A DNA stretch of 43,716 bases from Candidatus Zhuqueibacterota bacterium (GCA_016927835.1 JAFGMA010000409.1:1-43716); one strand, 5' to 3'; shown: positions 26,801 to 36,263, counted from the stretch's first letter. The notes: generated from the letters alone by a model not told the origin. Translations and numbers: made by a program.

Positions 26801-29800
26801 TCGTAAAAAACTGATTGACGTTTACCTGACCTTCGCCGGCATCGACATATTTGCAAAATGGAACTGCATCTTCAAGGGTCAAATTGGCTGAACTCTCGAC
26901 AAAAACGGTACCCGTCAAGGAAGGCGTGTACTTCAGTTCCGGATCATTTTCATCGACAGCCGACAGATTGGCGACCACCTGAACATCCCCATAAGCATCT
27001 CCGGTTGTGGTCACCGTGTAAATCAATTTATCTGTCATGCCGCTGCCCAAAACCAGACCGCCTCCCTGTAGGGAGTCTGGAGGAAGAACTTGATACCCCG
27101 GCAATTCGTTGTCGTCCTGCATAAATACAATATCATCCGATTGGGGCTTATTGAAAATTATATCTGCGCCGGTCGTATCAGCAAGTGTTATTTCAATCTT
27201 CCATGAGCGGTATTGACGGGCTTTTACCCGTTCGGGCAATTCGTAGCCCAGGAAGATTAATTTTGAAGGATTTACCACAGTTGCACCAGCTTTATAATGC
27301 CCTGATGGATCAATGGTTACAACTTCCCGGGTATTGTCTGATCTGGCAGAATCGATTATGACCGAATATTGCTCGTACACGCCAAACGTATCTGCCGCGA
27401 CTACATCGAAATAAACATCTTCATTTTTGAGAGGTGAAACGCCATTAGCAATTTTGTGCAGTACATACTCCGGTCGCAAGTTGGAAATCAGACGCAAATG
27501 TATTTCATCGACTTCATCAGCGTTCAAACCTCCGGTGTTTTCGAGCACGGTTTTAATCGTAAATCGCTGTTTCCGATTCACATAACCATCCGGATTTGGC
27601 GCCTCGTTTGTCACCGAATGAATCGTTATTGAAGGGATCGCCTGGATCAAGACAGAATCAGTTTCGACGAGTTGAAAGGATTCGCCGCTATTTTTCTCAG
27701 TTCCTTTTATGTGTATCGTGAGCTTGCACGTCCCTGGTGTATCTCCCGTTTGTGTCACATTGAAAATAAGGGTATCTTGCTGACCAAATCCCAATTCAGT
27801 TGACATGTCGCTTTTGAAGTAGGGTAGGTCGACTTTAAAATCGCTGCCTGTTGAAAACGAGATATAGCTCTGGGAACGGGTAGTATCGATGATGATGTCA
27901 CTCCCACCCCTATTACTCATCGCCAATTTGACCTGCCACGGTTGGCTCTGGTTTCGAGTTACCTGCCGACGCGAAAATTTGATCGCGGTGATATCTACCT
28001 GGGAAGGTTTCTGCACAACAATATTGGTCCAGGCTTCATCTTCAATGGTATCGCCTCCGCCAACGAGATCGGATAATTTGACGTATCCTCGCAATTGAAC
28101 TACATCTGTTGTAGTACCAGTTTTGGTGATTTCAATTTTCAGCGAGTCTTCTGTTTGATAATCCAGCACATTGATGCCGGTGCCTTCGAACGAATCTGGT
28201 TTAACAATGGTATATTCAGATGTGATGTTTTTATTCAACTTGAAAAGCTGCAAATCCAGGCTATCTAATTTGACCGGATTATACCCGTTATTCTGAATAA
28301 CCAGCACGGCATACCAGCTACTTGTTTGCCCCTGGGTTACCGTCAAATGCGAAGGTTTAAATGATGAAATCATCACGCGGGCGGCTTTTAAAACTGCCCA
28401 TGTATCTGTCGTATCAGCAGTGGAATCTTTGTAAACCAGTCCCGAATTTATATCGTAGCCTTCCACATAACCGTTCAACAGGATGGAAGGTCTTTCCCGC
28501 GCACCGACATTAACATTCACTTTGAAATTTAATATTGCAGAATCTCCCCCAGCTAAAGCAGTCGGATTCGATCCATACAGCGCAGAAACGTAATCATCGG
28601 TGACATTGGTTGCGCCATCCCAAAAAGTGGGGTAAATGCTTGCAATATTGAAGGTAGCGCCCTGGCTTCCACTAGTATTTCGAATTTTAATCGAAACATC
28701 AACATTCCGTTCGCCTTGAGCCACTTGAGTCTCAATCGCTTCCACTTTGGCAATTTCAATTGCTGCCGGCTTTTGAACGCGCCATCCGGCAAGATAGGAA
28801 GCGCTATAATCAGCAACATTCGGTACATTGGTTGTGATGAAACCGTTGATTGTAATCGTGTCGAGTGTAGCGGTATTATGCACATCCACAAGCATATTCC
28901 ACGAACTCACCTGTCCCCCCGGTATTGCGGGATAGCTTCCGGGTGGCGTGTAGTCATAATCACCATTGCGGCTGACGCTGCCGGAACCAGTGAAGCGAAG
29001 TCCCGCGGATACAATCGTTATCTCATCCTCGCTCAAATTTTGAACGGTCATCGTCACGGGGATGTTTTCCTGCCCCCGGCTGACACGGTTCTTATCCACA
29101 ACAATCGAAATCAACTTAACATTGGAAATCGCAACCTGAACAAATCCCTGGGCATTGCCGCTATTCGCCGTCACATGCGCAGTACCGCCACCGGTATCCG
29201 CTTTCAACGGGAAGCTGATGATCCCATCGGCATTCACCGCCACTTGCTTATCAGGAATTGTGGGACTGAGATCGGTTGTATCAATTGTGCCTATCGTCGT
29301 TCTAACCGTAACCAGCGTATTTTCCCTGACCTGATTACCATACTGGTCTTGTAGCGTATCTGAGGTTATGATGGTACGGCTTACCCCATCAGCGGGTATG
29401 CCTGGGGGATTGGCAGTTAAACTGATATTGCCGAAAGCAACCCCCGGTTGAACTGTGATGGTTCCGGTTTCGTCTGTTTCCCCACCACTAAATTCGATTT
29501 TAATAGAACCGGTTCGCGGGGCTCTGGTGGCGATGAATTGAAACATCGTATCGCTTTCAGGTGCGTTGAGCGCAACCAAATCACCCAGAAGTGACCAGTC
29601 TACCGATACAGGACCCAGATAATTATCTGCCTCATCATACGAAGCAGCATACAAATCCAAAATTTCATCAGTGGTGATGGTTTTATTGCCGATTTCAGTA
29701 CCTTCACCATTTGGTTGACTGCGAATCACAACATGGTCAATATTTCCCGGTTGCACCGTTATCGTACCCGAAGCTCCCGATCGCAAGCCGGTTTTTGAAA

Positions 29801-32465
29801 CCTGAATGTATCCCTGACCCGACCGTGCAGCGCGAAAGAACACGCTATCGCCCAGAGTGGTTATTTCCCCAATATTTCCATAAGCCGCCCATATACCATG
29901 TTCATCGTCAGAATAATTTCCATCGGCATCGTATCCGGCGGCGTGCAAATACAAGGTATCCCCGATTGCAAGTGTCGTATCGCCCAGAACGCGCGTATCT
30001 CCCTGTCCGCCCAGTGCTACCTGCAATTGATTGATTCGACCGGCTTTTATGATGATATACCCGGTGCTATCACCCGCAAAACTCGGGGGAAGGGCATGAA
30101 TTCGTCCTTCGGTTCCCGCGGTAATCGGATTAAAATTAACATAAGCTGACCGTTGCGTCGGAACCGGATCCAGCGAACCTGATATCGACCAGTTTGGTTC
30201 GGCATTAATAATAAAATTATCAAATGTATCAAATGCTGCCGCATACAAACGCAATGTGGTGTCGGTAGTCACATAAGTCGTATCAAAAATTTGGCTCAAT
30301 GGCTGATTCGGATATATGATCGGCTCGGTTGTTATTTTTATATGATGCGCTGCTCCGGGTTCAACCGTAATTCTTGCGCTGCCACCAACAATACCCTGGC
30401 TATCCGCAGTGACGGTTCGCAAACCCGTCTTTTTGGGATAAAACGTGGTGTTGGTCGATGAATCGGGACTGAGGATGGCAATGCTTGAATCAATTGTGCC
30501 ATACGACCATTTTGCCCAGATCGGGCGCACCAGATTGTTATCCGCATCGTAGCCGATGGCATACATCTTTTTCGAATCGCCCGCGTTCATCGTAATCATA
30601 TCGATTGGATTGCTGCCCGCCTGCCAGCCATCTTTGATGATAATATGATTGACTGCGCCCGCGACAACATGGATAAAGCTTGTAAAATCAGCTATTGTAT
30701 CATTTATAGCTTTAGCGTATTTCGCAGAAATGAATCCAGCATCGGTCGTTACCGTCGTCGGATTAAATCTCAAAACAGCAGTTGTCGTGTCATTGATCTC
30801 TGGCTGTAAGTCACCGTAAGATTTCCATTTGACCGTCAAATCTTCGATGAAGTTGTTGCTATTGTCGTAACCAGCGGCATACAGCGTTAGAACGTCATCG
30901 GTTGTAATCGTCGTATCCTGGAAGCTGAGCGATCTTCCCTGCCCGTTGGGAGCCGTTCGAATTTTTATGTGATCCAGCGCGCCCACCATGGTGGAATCGG
31001 GAACGAATATGACACCGGTTTCATCGATGAAGCTGCCGCTTACCGTCGCAATGACTTTTCCCGCGCCGGAATTTTCTGCGGTAAAGGTTGTAAACGGTGC
31101 AGTAGAACCAACCGAGCCAATGCCACCCGAAACGCTCCATTCCGCGATTTCGTTTCCCCTGTAGTTGCCATAATGATCATAACTTACAGTATGCATATCG
31201 GCGGTTCCGCCGATTGAAATCGTGCTATCACCGAAAACAGGCGTGCTGCCGGTTTTCTCTTCTAGAATTTTTACGGACCCGATGCTGCCATGCCCCACAT
31301 CGAATGTGGATGTTCCACGGGTAATGCCGTTAACCACACCTTTCAAACGGACGCTGGTTGTGTCTTTCACCAGCGTCTGCCGGGCTGAACCGCTCCCATT
31401 GGATACGGTGATATTACTGAATGACGGCGACATGCCATTCGGCGAATCGATAGCATTGACGGAGTCGCTGATAACAACCACACCGCTGGCTGCATTTGAC
31501 ATCGAATCAACCGCATTTATCACGGATAAATCGAATGCCACTCCGGCAGTTTGTGATGCAAGTGCAACGAAAGCAAAATTGCTGATTAAGCCCGCTGCGA
31601 CGGTTATTTTATCACTGGTATCGGTTCTGCCCAGTGAATCGTTCACAACGGAAATTGACCGCTCGCCCTTGGTTATCAATTTAAATCCGGATTTCGAAAA
31701 ATCATGCGTGCCGCCATCGCCAGCGGTAAATCTATATTTCGAACTTGATGTGAACGGCAGCTCAATTCGGGGATCGCCATCGCTGCTGGTGAAATAGATT
31801 TCACCGGTGAAATTGGTTACAAGATTATCGGCAGCGTCGCGAGCAGAGACTGTAACGCTGCCGGCGCCGAAACTTTGTCCTGCAGTAACCGACGCAGGAA
31901 TGCCACTTATCCCGAAGTGATGAAATGCTGATGGTGAGATATCGAACGAGGCAGTGCCCTCATCAATGATTGTGCTGCCTTGCCGGGTTTGGATCGATAC
32001 GGTATAATTGCCTGCGGCGCCAGTATTCAGAACATTGCCAAAACGCAAGATAACCAACGAATCACCTGCAATGGCAGCGCCTGTTCCGTCGCGTCTTATC
32101 ACTACCGTTTGATCCTGGTACCATTCAGGCTTTAATCCCCCTTGCTGATCCAGCGTATCCAGGAACGTACCAATTATGGCATAATCACAATCGAATCCGA
32201 CCGGGAAATCAATTTTAATTTTGCCATCCAGCGGAAGTCCGACCACACCTGCACCGGCATTCCCGGTCACTGATGTTTTGAATTCGAGTATGTAATCGGT
32301 ATATTCGCCGGCGACCGAGCTTATGCCGGGAATTGCCTTAACTCCGGTTAGTTGACCTGACAGGGCGTGTTGGTAAAATGATAGAATAAACATCCCGATG
32401 AATGCCAGGATGCTATAATATCTAATTCTTCCTGATTTTTCCTTTTCGATCATTTGTCTACACAT
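23841..32465 (-). CDS. Giant secreted Ig-repeat protein with C-terminal sorting domain
   Basis: A 2874-residue protein. A signal peptide is visible at about residues 15-36. The N-terminal domain (to about 175) is homologous to the small secreted protein encoded just upstream. Six repeats of about 95-100 residues lie between about 390 and 1005 (motif HI.I, then TTITTDD.L.LYAAGYD). A Big-type Ig domain follows (PADGVSRTIITSDTLQDQYG). Next come about a dozen longer domains with a V..GQ...V...V.N.G pattern, the last four opening SxPxGATDGxVSTGQ. From about 2768 is a FlgD-like/type A sorting domain (NYPNPFG ... VLNGVYIAVL ... TTKIAVIK). A surface or extracellular structural or adhesive role is likely. 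Start is ATG at 32465 or at 32453. Confidence 0.85.
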   Translation of the reverse strand: MCRQMIEKEKSGRIRYYSILAFIGMFILSFYQHALSGQLTGVKAIPGISSVAGEYTDYILEFKTSVTGNAGAGVVGLPLDGKIKIDFPVGFDCDYAIIGTFLDTLDQQGGLKPEWYQDQTVVIRRDGTGAAIAGDSLVILRFGNVLNTGAAGNYTVSIQTRQGSTIIDEGTASFDISPSAFHHFGISGIPASVTAGQSFGAGSVTVSARDAADNLVTNFTGEIYFTSSDGDPRIELPFTSSSKYRFTAGDGGTHDFSKSGFKLITKGERSISVVNDSLGRTDTSDKITVAAGLISNFAFVALASQTAGVAFDLSVINAVDSMSNAASGVVVISDSVNAIDSPNGMSPSFSNITVSNGSGSARQTLVKDTTSVRLKGVVNGITRGTSTFDVGHGSIGSVKILEEKTGSTPVFGDSTISIGGTADMHTVSYDHYGNYRGNEIAEWSVSGGIGSVGSTAPFTTFTAENSGAGKVIATVSGSFIDETGVIFVPDSTMVGALDHIKIRTAPNGQGRSLSFQDTTITTDDVLTLYAAGYDNSNNFIEDLTVKWKSYGDLQPEINDTTTAVLRFNPTTVTTDAGFISAKYAKAINDTIADFTSFIHVVAGAVNHIIIKDGWQAGSNPIDMITMNAGDSKKMYAIGYDADNNLVRPIWAKWSYGTIDSSIAILSPDSSTNTTFYPKKTGLRTVTADSQGIVGGSARITVEPGAAHHIKITTEPIIYPNQPLSQIFDTTYVTTDTTLRLYAAAFDTFDNFIINAEPNWSISGSLDPVPTQRSAYVNFNPITAGTEGRIHALPPSFAGDSTGYIIIKAGRINQLQVALGGQGDTRVLGDTTLAIGDTLYLHAAGYDADGNYSDDEHGIWAAYGNIGEITTLGDSVFFRAARSGQGYIQVSKTGLRSGASGTITVQPGNIDHVVIRSQPNGEGTEIGNKTITTDEILDLYAASYDEADNYLGPVSVDWSLLGDLVALNAPESDTMFQFIATRAPRTGSIKIEFSGGETDETGTITVQPGVAFGNISLTANPPGIPADGVSRTIITSDTLQDQYGNQVRENTLVTVRTTIGTIDTTDLSPTIPDKQVAVNADGIISFPLKADTGGGTAHVTANSGNAQGFVQVAISNVKLISIVVDKNRVSRGQENIPVTMTVQNLSEDEITIVSAGLRFTGSGSVSRNGDYDYTPPGSYPAIPGGQVSSWNMLVDVHNTATLDTITINGFITTNVPNVADYSASYLAGWRVQKPAAIEIAKVEAIETQVAQGERNVDVSIKIRNTSGSQGATFNIASIYPTFWDGATNVTDDYVSALYGSNPTALAGGDSAILNFKVNVNVGARERPSILLNGYVEGYDINSGLVYKDSTADTTDTWAVLKAARVMISSFKPSHLTVTQGQTSSWYAVLVIQNNGYNPVKLDSLDLQLFKLNKNITSEYTIVKPDSFEGTGINVLDYQTEDSLKIEITKTGTTTDVVQLRGYVKLSDLVGGGDTIEDEAWTNIVVQKPSQVDITAIKFSRRQVTRNQSQPWQVKLAMSNRGGSDIIIDTTRSQSYISFSTGSDFKVDLPYFKSDMSTELGFGQQDTLIFNVTQTGDTPGTCKLTIHIKGTEKNSGESFQLVETDSVLIQAIPSITIHSVTNEAPNPDGYVNRKQRFTIKTVLENTGGLNADEVDEIHLRLISNLRPEYVLHKIANGVSPLKNEDVYFDVVAADTFGVYEQYSVIIDSARSDNTREVVTIDPSGHYKAGATVVNPSKLIFLGYELPERVKARQYRSWKIEITLADTTGADIIFNKPQSDDIVFMQDDNELPGYQVLPPDSLQGGGLVLGSGMTDKLIYTVTTTGDAYGDVQVVANLSAVDENDPELKYTPSLTGTVFVESSANLTLEDAVPFCKYVDAGEGQVNVNQFFTIGAIIQNEGAERADSIHLRLSTKYISDTSYVDFENLKILEYIDITSRDTAYFEITPQKVKAEPIEFIVQLLKATGHKSRLPVALDQTEKTVYMRIHQPASLQLSLATKGNTNIFAVQQDFQVQSVVNKLGTSLVDNSGKIELAVPDGYQIITESGETNADTTNFALVENTSQQLWTVRAPINASGPDSIMVHFVNVPRDEFSGQVANVFNQSSKIPVYTKRTILTTNSSISEPAGATDGTVSTSQWFQIRSDITFSENLAGKRVELKLPDIDRENNYIKTKESPIIDSTNVGTWHCIWNVFAPETRQDAAYFKIVATGYEKDNNIVTNQDSFRVTTVERAKLILDAYISKPEGLDPDQTAILSTGQTFEITAKVENKGQAQVSDERAYLYLDVSGTNTTLIGNSRKPFVVGSKITWQLEAPVTETTLDYIIVRIDSIPIDLNRGLSAEIVGDDGDIKKLGIRTVDIGSVSIDTVRISKPTGATDGVISTEQEFYVEAEISWNQIELTSTSYLPKAEIFLPSAFASDSKIKQFNTQGTISWRVTASSVPDTGAAIAVAVTAYDDNDNSIVLTDGAPLPYRVKVVGAAEVRLQAAIISPASATDGVVSTGQQFTIEAYLENDGEAPIRGTYGVSINLPSGYGTTTSITQTKDASQKAVWTVTAPNDASQKKEITVNLNEPLPLDVNTDLEVNAKQLTDRISIITEQKSVQVSVLKSNVPRSLAKGSTVIPFFGLIFQNSGDESSNQLLLKALRLQMKNRKGEIIANPSQTVSKMSVVKASNFNLKYCELTSIPKQNPINLVFSRIDTIHPLIPDTIQVLIDIGPDASTLDFMFSLDTTSAITIVDMYTNKTPVFKNASGTTLTKLDMNSGFSVIMEADLNKAFCNYPNPFGNSSAPSTKIVYYLKNDTDVEIRIFSLIGELVYFQNFTRYHPEGKAGMHDENYFGTGGPPIYWNAVNNHGHKVLNGVYIAVLSTADGEVATTKIAVIK
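29440..31295 (-). repeat. Six tandem ~95-residue protein repeats
   Basis: Protein-level repeats inside the giant gene. Each opens with a strand such as DHIKIRTAPNGQG, NHIIIKDG or DHVVIRSQPNGEG, then TTITTDD or a variant, then L.LYAAGYD....N, and ends with a Trp-containing strand and a Gly-rich turn. The copies differ a lot in sequence, so they are old duplications rather than recent ones. Confidence 0.75.
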
Positions 32466-32510
32466 CGCACTAGCTATTCCTGATTTTGGGGAAACGCCTC
32501 CAGACTGGCG

Positions 32511-32987
32511 CTATTTCTCTTTCGGTGCCTGTATTTTTAATTCAAGCTCTTTTTCGATTGTTCTTCTATTGGGGTTCAAGATTTCAATTTTAATTTTATG
32601 CGTAGCATCGGGTGTCGCCGGATTCTTCACATTAGCGAATTTAACGTCCACTGTATTTCCAGGGAGCACATCCGTACCTCGCCCACTTCTCTTCAATATT
32701 ACAGTCGATTCCGCCACTTTCACTGAAAAGCCGCCATTAATCGTGGAAGATCCGGCGATTTTGACCTTGCTCAGATCGAACGCTTCCGGAAAAGTTACTT
32801 TAAATTCGCTGGTTGCTTTCAGTGTATCATTAAGGCTGAATTCTATTTCGTAGATTGAGAGTGCATCGGCATTGGGAAATATCGCCTTTAATTCAACTCG
32901 CTCCTGCGCCCTTACAAAGTTTGCCTGCAAAAATGATAGCAAAGCAAACATGATGAAATATATTATCGGAATTTTCTTTTTGCCCAT
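32511..32987 (-). CDS. Small secreted protein homologous to the N-domain of the giant protein
   Basis: A 158-residue protein. Residues 1-28 form a signal peptide with cleavage after VRAQ. The mature part (YEIEFSLNDTL ... FKVTFPEAFDLSKVKIAG ... STVILKRSGRGTDVLPGNTV ... VKFANVKNPAT) lines up along its length with the start of the giant neighbour (YILEFKTS ... IKIDFPVGFDCDYAIIG ... QTVVIRRDGTGAAIAGDSLV ... LRFGNVLNTGA). It has no sorting domain. Start: ATG at 32987 with AGGAGAACGCA just before it; the open frame extends 21 codons further without support. It is transcribed first, 45 bases before the giant gene. Function unknown. Confidence 0.75.
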   Translation of the reverse strand: MGKKKIPIIYFIMFALLSFLQANFVRAQERVELKAIFPNADALSIYEIEFSLNDTLKATSEFKVTFPEAFDLSKVKIAGSSTINGGFSVKVAESTVILKRSGRGTDVLPGNTVDVKFANVKNPATPDATHKIKIEILNPNRRTIEKELELKIQAPKEK

Positions 32988-33566
32988 TGCGTTCTCCTGT
33001 ATCAATGCATCGGTTTGTTTCAATGCGATACAAAACCTTTTTATATTCACAAATAATAATGAATTCTATAACAAAAACTTGATGATTATTTGCAAATATT
33101 ATACCAAAAAGTATCTAATTTTTAATTATTAAGCTAGCCTGATTTCCCTTAGTTATTTGTAATATAAAGCTTATAATTATTTCTACTTCCTGTAGAAGAT
33201 TTCAAGTTGCTGCAGGTTTCGATTAGTAAGCTTGCGAGATCGGAACGCACAAAGCCGACAGCATTTTTTTCGCGGCAAAATCGAGCGCTTTGGCGGACTG
33301 AATATTCTTCAATGCTTCATTTCTGCAAGCCCGTTCGCAGTTCTTCTGCACTTGAAATTCATTAATGATTCGGCATAATCGTATCGAGGAATAAGTATAG
33401 GCAATATCCGTGGAAAGAATTATGACATGCATCAAATTAGTCATAACCAGGTATCGACAATGGAGAATGCTCTATGATCAAAACTGTGAGGGAGTGCTAT
33501 TTCAAATTTGTGATCGGGCTGTAACTTTTTCGATAGTTATATAATTTACTATTTTTCAGAGGGTTG
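32988..33566. other. AT-rich intergenic region
   Basis: A 579-base gap upstream of the secretion operon. A 73-codon open frame at 33223-33444 has no ribosome site and no family resemblance I can name. The part near 33000-33130 is very AT-rich and is the likely promoter area for the secretion operon, but no box pair with correct spacing stood out. Confidence 0.4.
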
Positions 33567-34694
33567 TCACTTTAATATGGCGCGTAGTAAAATGAGGAAG
33601 CCTTTGCCGTCATTTTCTGCAAGCTTAAGATTCTTTTCAGCCTTTTTAAACGACGGGTTAACTTTTATCGCCTGGCGGAATTCATCCAGCGCTTTGAGAA
33701 ATAAATTACGACATTGTATTAAATTAACAATTCCCAAATTATTATGCAAATCCGCATACTTAGGATTATCTTCGATAGCTTTCAATAAAACATCGGAATA
33801 GTTAGCAATGAATTCATCATCCTTGCCTTTTCCACCGAACATGAATTTCAGGTAAAATTCATTTTCGAAATCAATTTTGAATCGATCGTGACTGCCAGCT
33901 TTGATTATATCCAATAAATCGAATGTTGGTTGAATATCATCATTCCCGATATGCTCATAAATTGTCTCGAAATACGTTAAATTTTTCGATGGCATCAGTT
34001 CGCCAGCGGTCATCAAATGTTCCAGGGCTAAATTTTTGCATTCATCTGGCGTCGGTATATCTTCCCCTTCAATGCCCTCAACAATCGCTTTTAGCAGAAC
34101 CTGTCCCAAATTGAAATGCGCCTCGGCATAATCCCGATTTATTTCGAGTGATTTATTTAAATTTGCAATCGCACTGGAATATTCACCTAATTCGTAATAG
34201 GCATATCCCAGGTTATTAAACAAATCAGCATATTTAGCATTTTTTTCTATGCCTTGATTAAAAATATCAATGGCATCTTTATAATTTTCCTGTAAAAGGT
34301 ATGCTAAACCCAAATTATTATAGGCCTCTGCAAAATTAGGATCCAATTCAATTGCAATTTTAAATTCCAGTATCGCTTCATCAATCAAATTTCGTTTTAA
34401 AAACACCATTCCGAGTTTATTATTCGAAACAGGATGCTTAATGGTTTTCACCTTATCGGAGATATAAAAAAGCATTTCCATCTCGGAAACCATTTCCCGA
34501 TGAATGGAATTCATGGTTTCTTTCAATAGATCAAGCGACGCCTCTTTTTCAAATTCAATTTCCTTCTTGATTATCTGTTTGTCGGAATCAGAAATCGTGG
34601 AAATGAATTGCTCTGCTGAAGAGGAATAATTCGTTTGAACCAAAAATCGCTTATTTCCTGCCATTACTTCACTTTTTAACCCAAGGATTTCCAT
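33567..34694 (-). CDS. TPR-repeat protein
   Basis: A 375-residue soluble protein with no signal peptide. After a helical N-terminal region (about 1-90, rich in Glu and Lys), TPR units run from about residue 90: NKLGMVFLKRNLIDEAILEF, then NFAEAYNNLGLAYLLQENYK, YADLFNNLGYAYYELGEYSS and YAEAHFNLGQVLLK. A less regular stretch and two more units follow (YADLHNNLGIVNLIQC). TPRs act as docking surfaces for protein partners. Start chosen at ATG 34694, with GTGGAGA seven bases upstream; the frame is open 12 codons further but lacks a ribosome site. It stands alone between two large gaps. Confidence 0.75.
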   Translation of the reverse strand: MEILGLKSEVMAGNKRFLVQTNYSSSAEQFISTISDSDKQIIKKEIEFEKEASLDLLKETMNSIHREMVSEMEMLFYISDKVKTIKHPVSNNKLGMVFLKRNLIDEAILEFKIAIELDPNFAEAYNNLGLAYLLQENYKDAIDIFNQGIEKNAKYADLFNNLGYAYYELGEYSSAIANLNKSLEINRDYAEAHFNLGQVLLKAIVEGIEGEDIPTPDECKNLALEHLMTAGELMPSKNLTYFETIYEHIGNDDIQPTFDLLDIIKAGSHDRFKIDFENEFYLKFMFGGKGKDDEFIANYSDVLLKAIEDNPKYADLHNNLGIVNLIQCRNLFLKALDEFRQAIKVNPSFKKAEKNLKLAENDGKGFLILLRAILK

Positions 34695-34901
34695 ATTATT
34701 CTCCACATCATCAAGGGTTTTATCATACACTATTAAGCATTATTATTTTCAAATGATTCTCAAGGCTTTATTTAACATATTGTTAGCGCTACGCGAAAAC
34801 TGCTTTGATCCGGTTGCTTTGCTTTTTTTTACCGCTTCCATACACCATGTTCCCGTTGCGATCTCCGGCTATCCGAAGCGAAATTTGGTAAATTTCACTC
34901 T

Positions 34902-34942
34902 GAAAACGTAATTAGGAGGTGAGATAAAATAGGTTACCATTT
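34902..34942 (+). repeat. Dispersed AGGAGGTGGGATAAA repeat, copy C
   Basis: Contains TTAGGAGGTGAGATAAAATA, followed by GGTTACCATTT and preceded by GAAAACGTAA. It matches copy D, in opposite orientation, over about 40 bases including both flanks. Confidence 0.55.
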
Positions 34943-34983
34943 ATTTTTCTTAAGTGGGTATTTCTCAAAATTGTTTTTAAGCA

Positions 34984-35026
34984 AAATGTCCAGGTTAATT
35001 TATCCCATCTCCTTATTGTATTTTCA
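34984..35026 (-). repeat. Dispersed AGGAGGTGGGATAAA repeat, copy D
   Basis: On the minus strand it reads GAAAATACAATAAGGAGATG, then GGATAAATTAACC. It is the inverted partner of copy C, so the pair could fold into one long stem with a 41-base loop. Confidence 0.55.
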
Positions 35027-35282
35027 AAATTCATGCTAACAAATTATTTAAATATGAGTTGCTACTTATGATTATCGGAAACCTCGAGCAGTTCCTTTAG
35101 AGCCGTCTTTCCATTTGCATAGATTCGGGAATGTACAAAAAAAAGCTAATATCCGGTACATTTTTCATATTCAAAAGTTGTCAGGCGAGATGTATTAAAA
35201 AATGCAACTCCAGGTATCAGCCCAATTCAAAACACGCTACAGAAATGCAAAAATCTGATTCAGCAATTGTTTAGCTGGCAAT

Positions 35283-36263
35283 TCAACGAACCATCAGCGA
35301 ACAAATAGATGCAACATTGATAATATCATCCACGCTACAGCCGCGAGACAAATCATTCGCCGGTTTTTTCAAACCCTGAATAATGGGTCCTATTGCCTTT
35401 GCACCAGCAAGTCTTTCCACGAGTTTATAGGCAATATTGCCCGCCTGCAAGTCAGGGAAAATCAGGATATTGGCATTTCCGGCAACCGAGCTTCCCGGGG
35501 CTTTCTTCTGAGCAACCGCCTGCACGAGTGCCGCATCAGCCTGCAACTCACCATCAATCGAAAGTTCCGGTGCTTTCTTGCAGGCAATTTCGGTGGCTGC
35601 TTTGACTTTGTCCACTAATTCATGTTGTGCGCTGCCTTTCGTTGAAAACGACAACATTGCCACCCGCGGCGTTTCGCCTGTAAGTTGGTAATGCGTCCGC
35701 GCAGTGGCGATCGCGATATCTGCCAATTGCTCGGCAGTCGGATTGGGTACAACCGCACAATCTGCGAAACTCAACACTTTCTCGGTATTCGCCAAAACCA
35801 TAGCAAACGTGCTGGATACGATTGATATGCCGTCGGCAACGCCGATGATTTGAAGCGCAGCACGCAGCACATTCCCGGTCGTGTTGACAGCGCCGGCAAG
35901 GCTGACGTCTGCCATGCCTTTGCGCACCAGCATTGCCCCGAAAAATAGCGTGTTCATCATCGTTTCGCGCGCCGCTAGTTGATCGATGCCCTTCTTCTGC
36001 CTCAGGTCAAAATAGGTCCGGACGAAATCTTCGAAATGCGTGGATGAGGGAGGATCGACCATCTGAATATCCCGCAACGCCACGCCCTCAGCTTGCGCCA
36101 ATTGAGCAATTTTATCAACATTTCCTAGAAGGGTGACCGAAGCCAATTTTTCTCGATGAATGATTTCTGCCGCTTTGATCATGCGGCTGTCTTCACCCTC
36201 GGGGAGTACAATTCTCTTCGGGGCGCTTTTCGCTTTCTGTCGGATTGATTCAATGAAATTCAT
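35283..36263 (-). CDS. pta: Phosphate acetyltransferase
   Basis: A 326-residue short-form Pta, interconverting acetyl-CoA and acetyl phosphate. Family features: [19 protein letters not shown] near the N-terminus, [20 protein letters not shown] in the middle, then [12 protein letters not shown] and the C-terminal [20 protein letters not shown] with [19 protein letters not shown]. Acetate kinase is not in the window. Its ATG overlaps the coaD stop by four bases (ATGA). With porGDAB it would allow acetyl phosphate to be made from pyruvate. It could use other acyl-CoAs, since the phosphobutyryl branch is similar, but the motifs favour acetyl. Confidence 0.92.
   Translation of the reverse strand: MNFIESIRQKAKSAPKRIVLPEGEDSRMIKAAEIIHREKLASVTLLGNVDKIAQLAQAEGVALRDIQMVDPPSSTHFEDFVRTYFDLRQKKGIDQLAARETMMNTLFFGAMLVRKGMADVSLAGAVNTTGNVLRAALQIIGVADGISIVSSTFAMVLANTEKVLSFADCAVVPNPTAEQLADIAIATARTHYQLTGETPRVAMLSFSTKGSAQHELVDKVKAATEIACKKAPELSIDGELQADAALVQAVAQKKAPGSSVAGNANILIFPDLQAGNIAYKLVERLAGAKAIGPIIQGLKKPANDLSRGCSVDDIINVASICSLMVR

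Larger units (their letters stand above)
34695..35282. other. Intergenic region with inverted pair of dispersed repeats
   Basis: A 588-base gap with no gene. It carries two copies of the dispersed repeat in opposite orientation (34902-34942 and 34984-35026), separated by 41 bases. The rest is AT-rich with no recognised feature. Confidence 0.5.

Noticed and set aside
28716..29354. Long plus-strand open frame opposite the giant gene
   Set aside because: One of many shadows of the minus-strand coding sequence; the minus frame encodes a clear repeat protein and the plus frame has no known motif.
33223..33444. A 73-codon open frame on the minus strand
   Set aside because: No ribosome site, no recognisable motif, isolated in an AT-rich gap.
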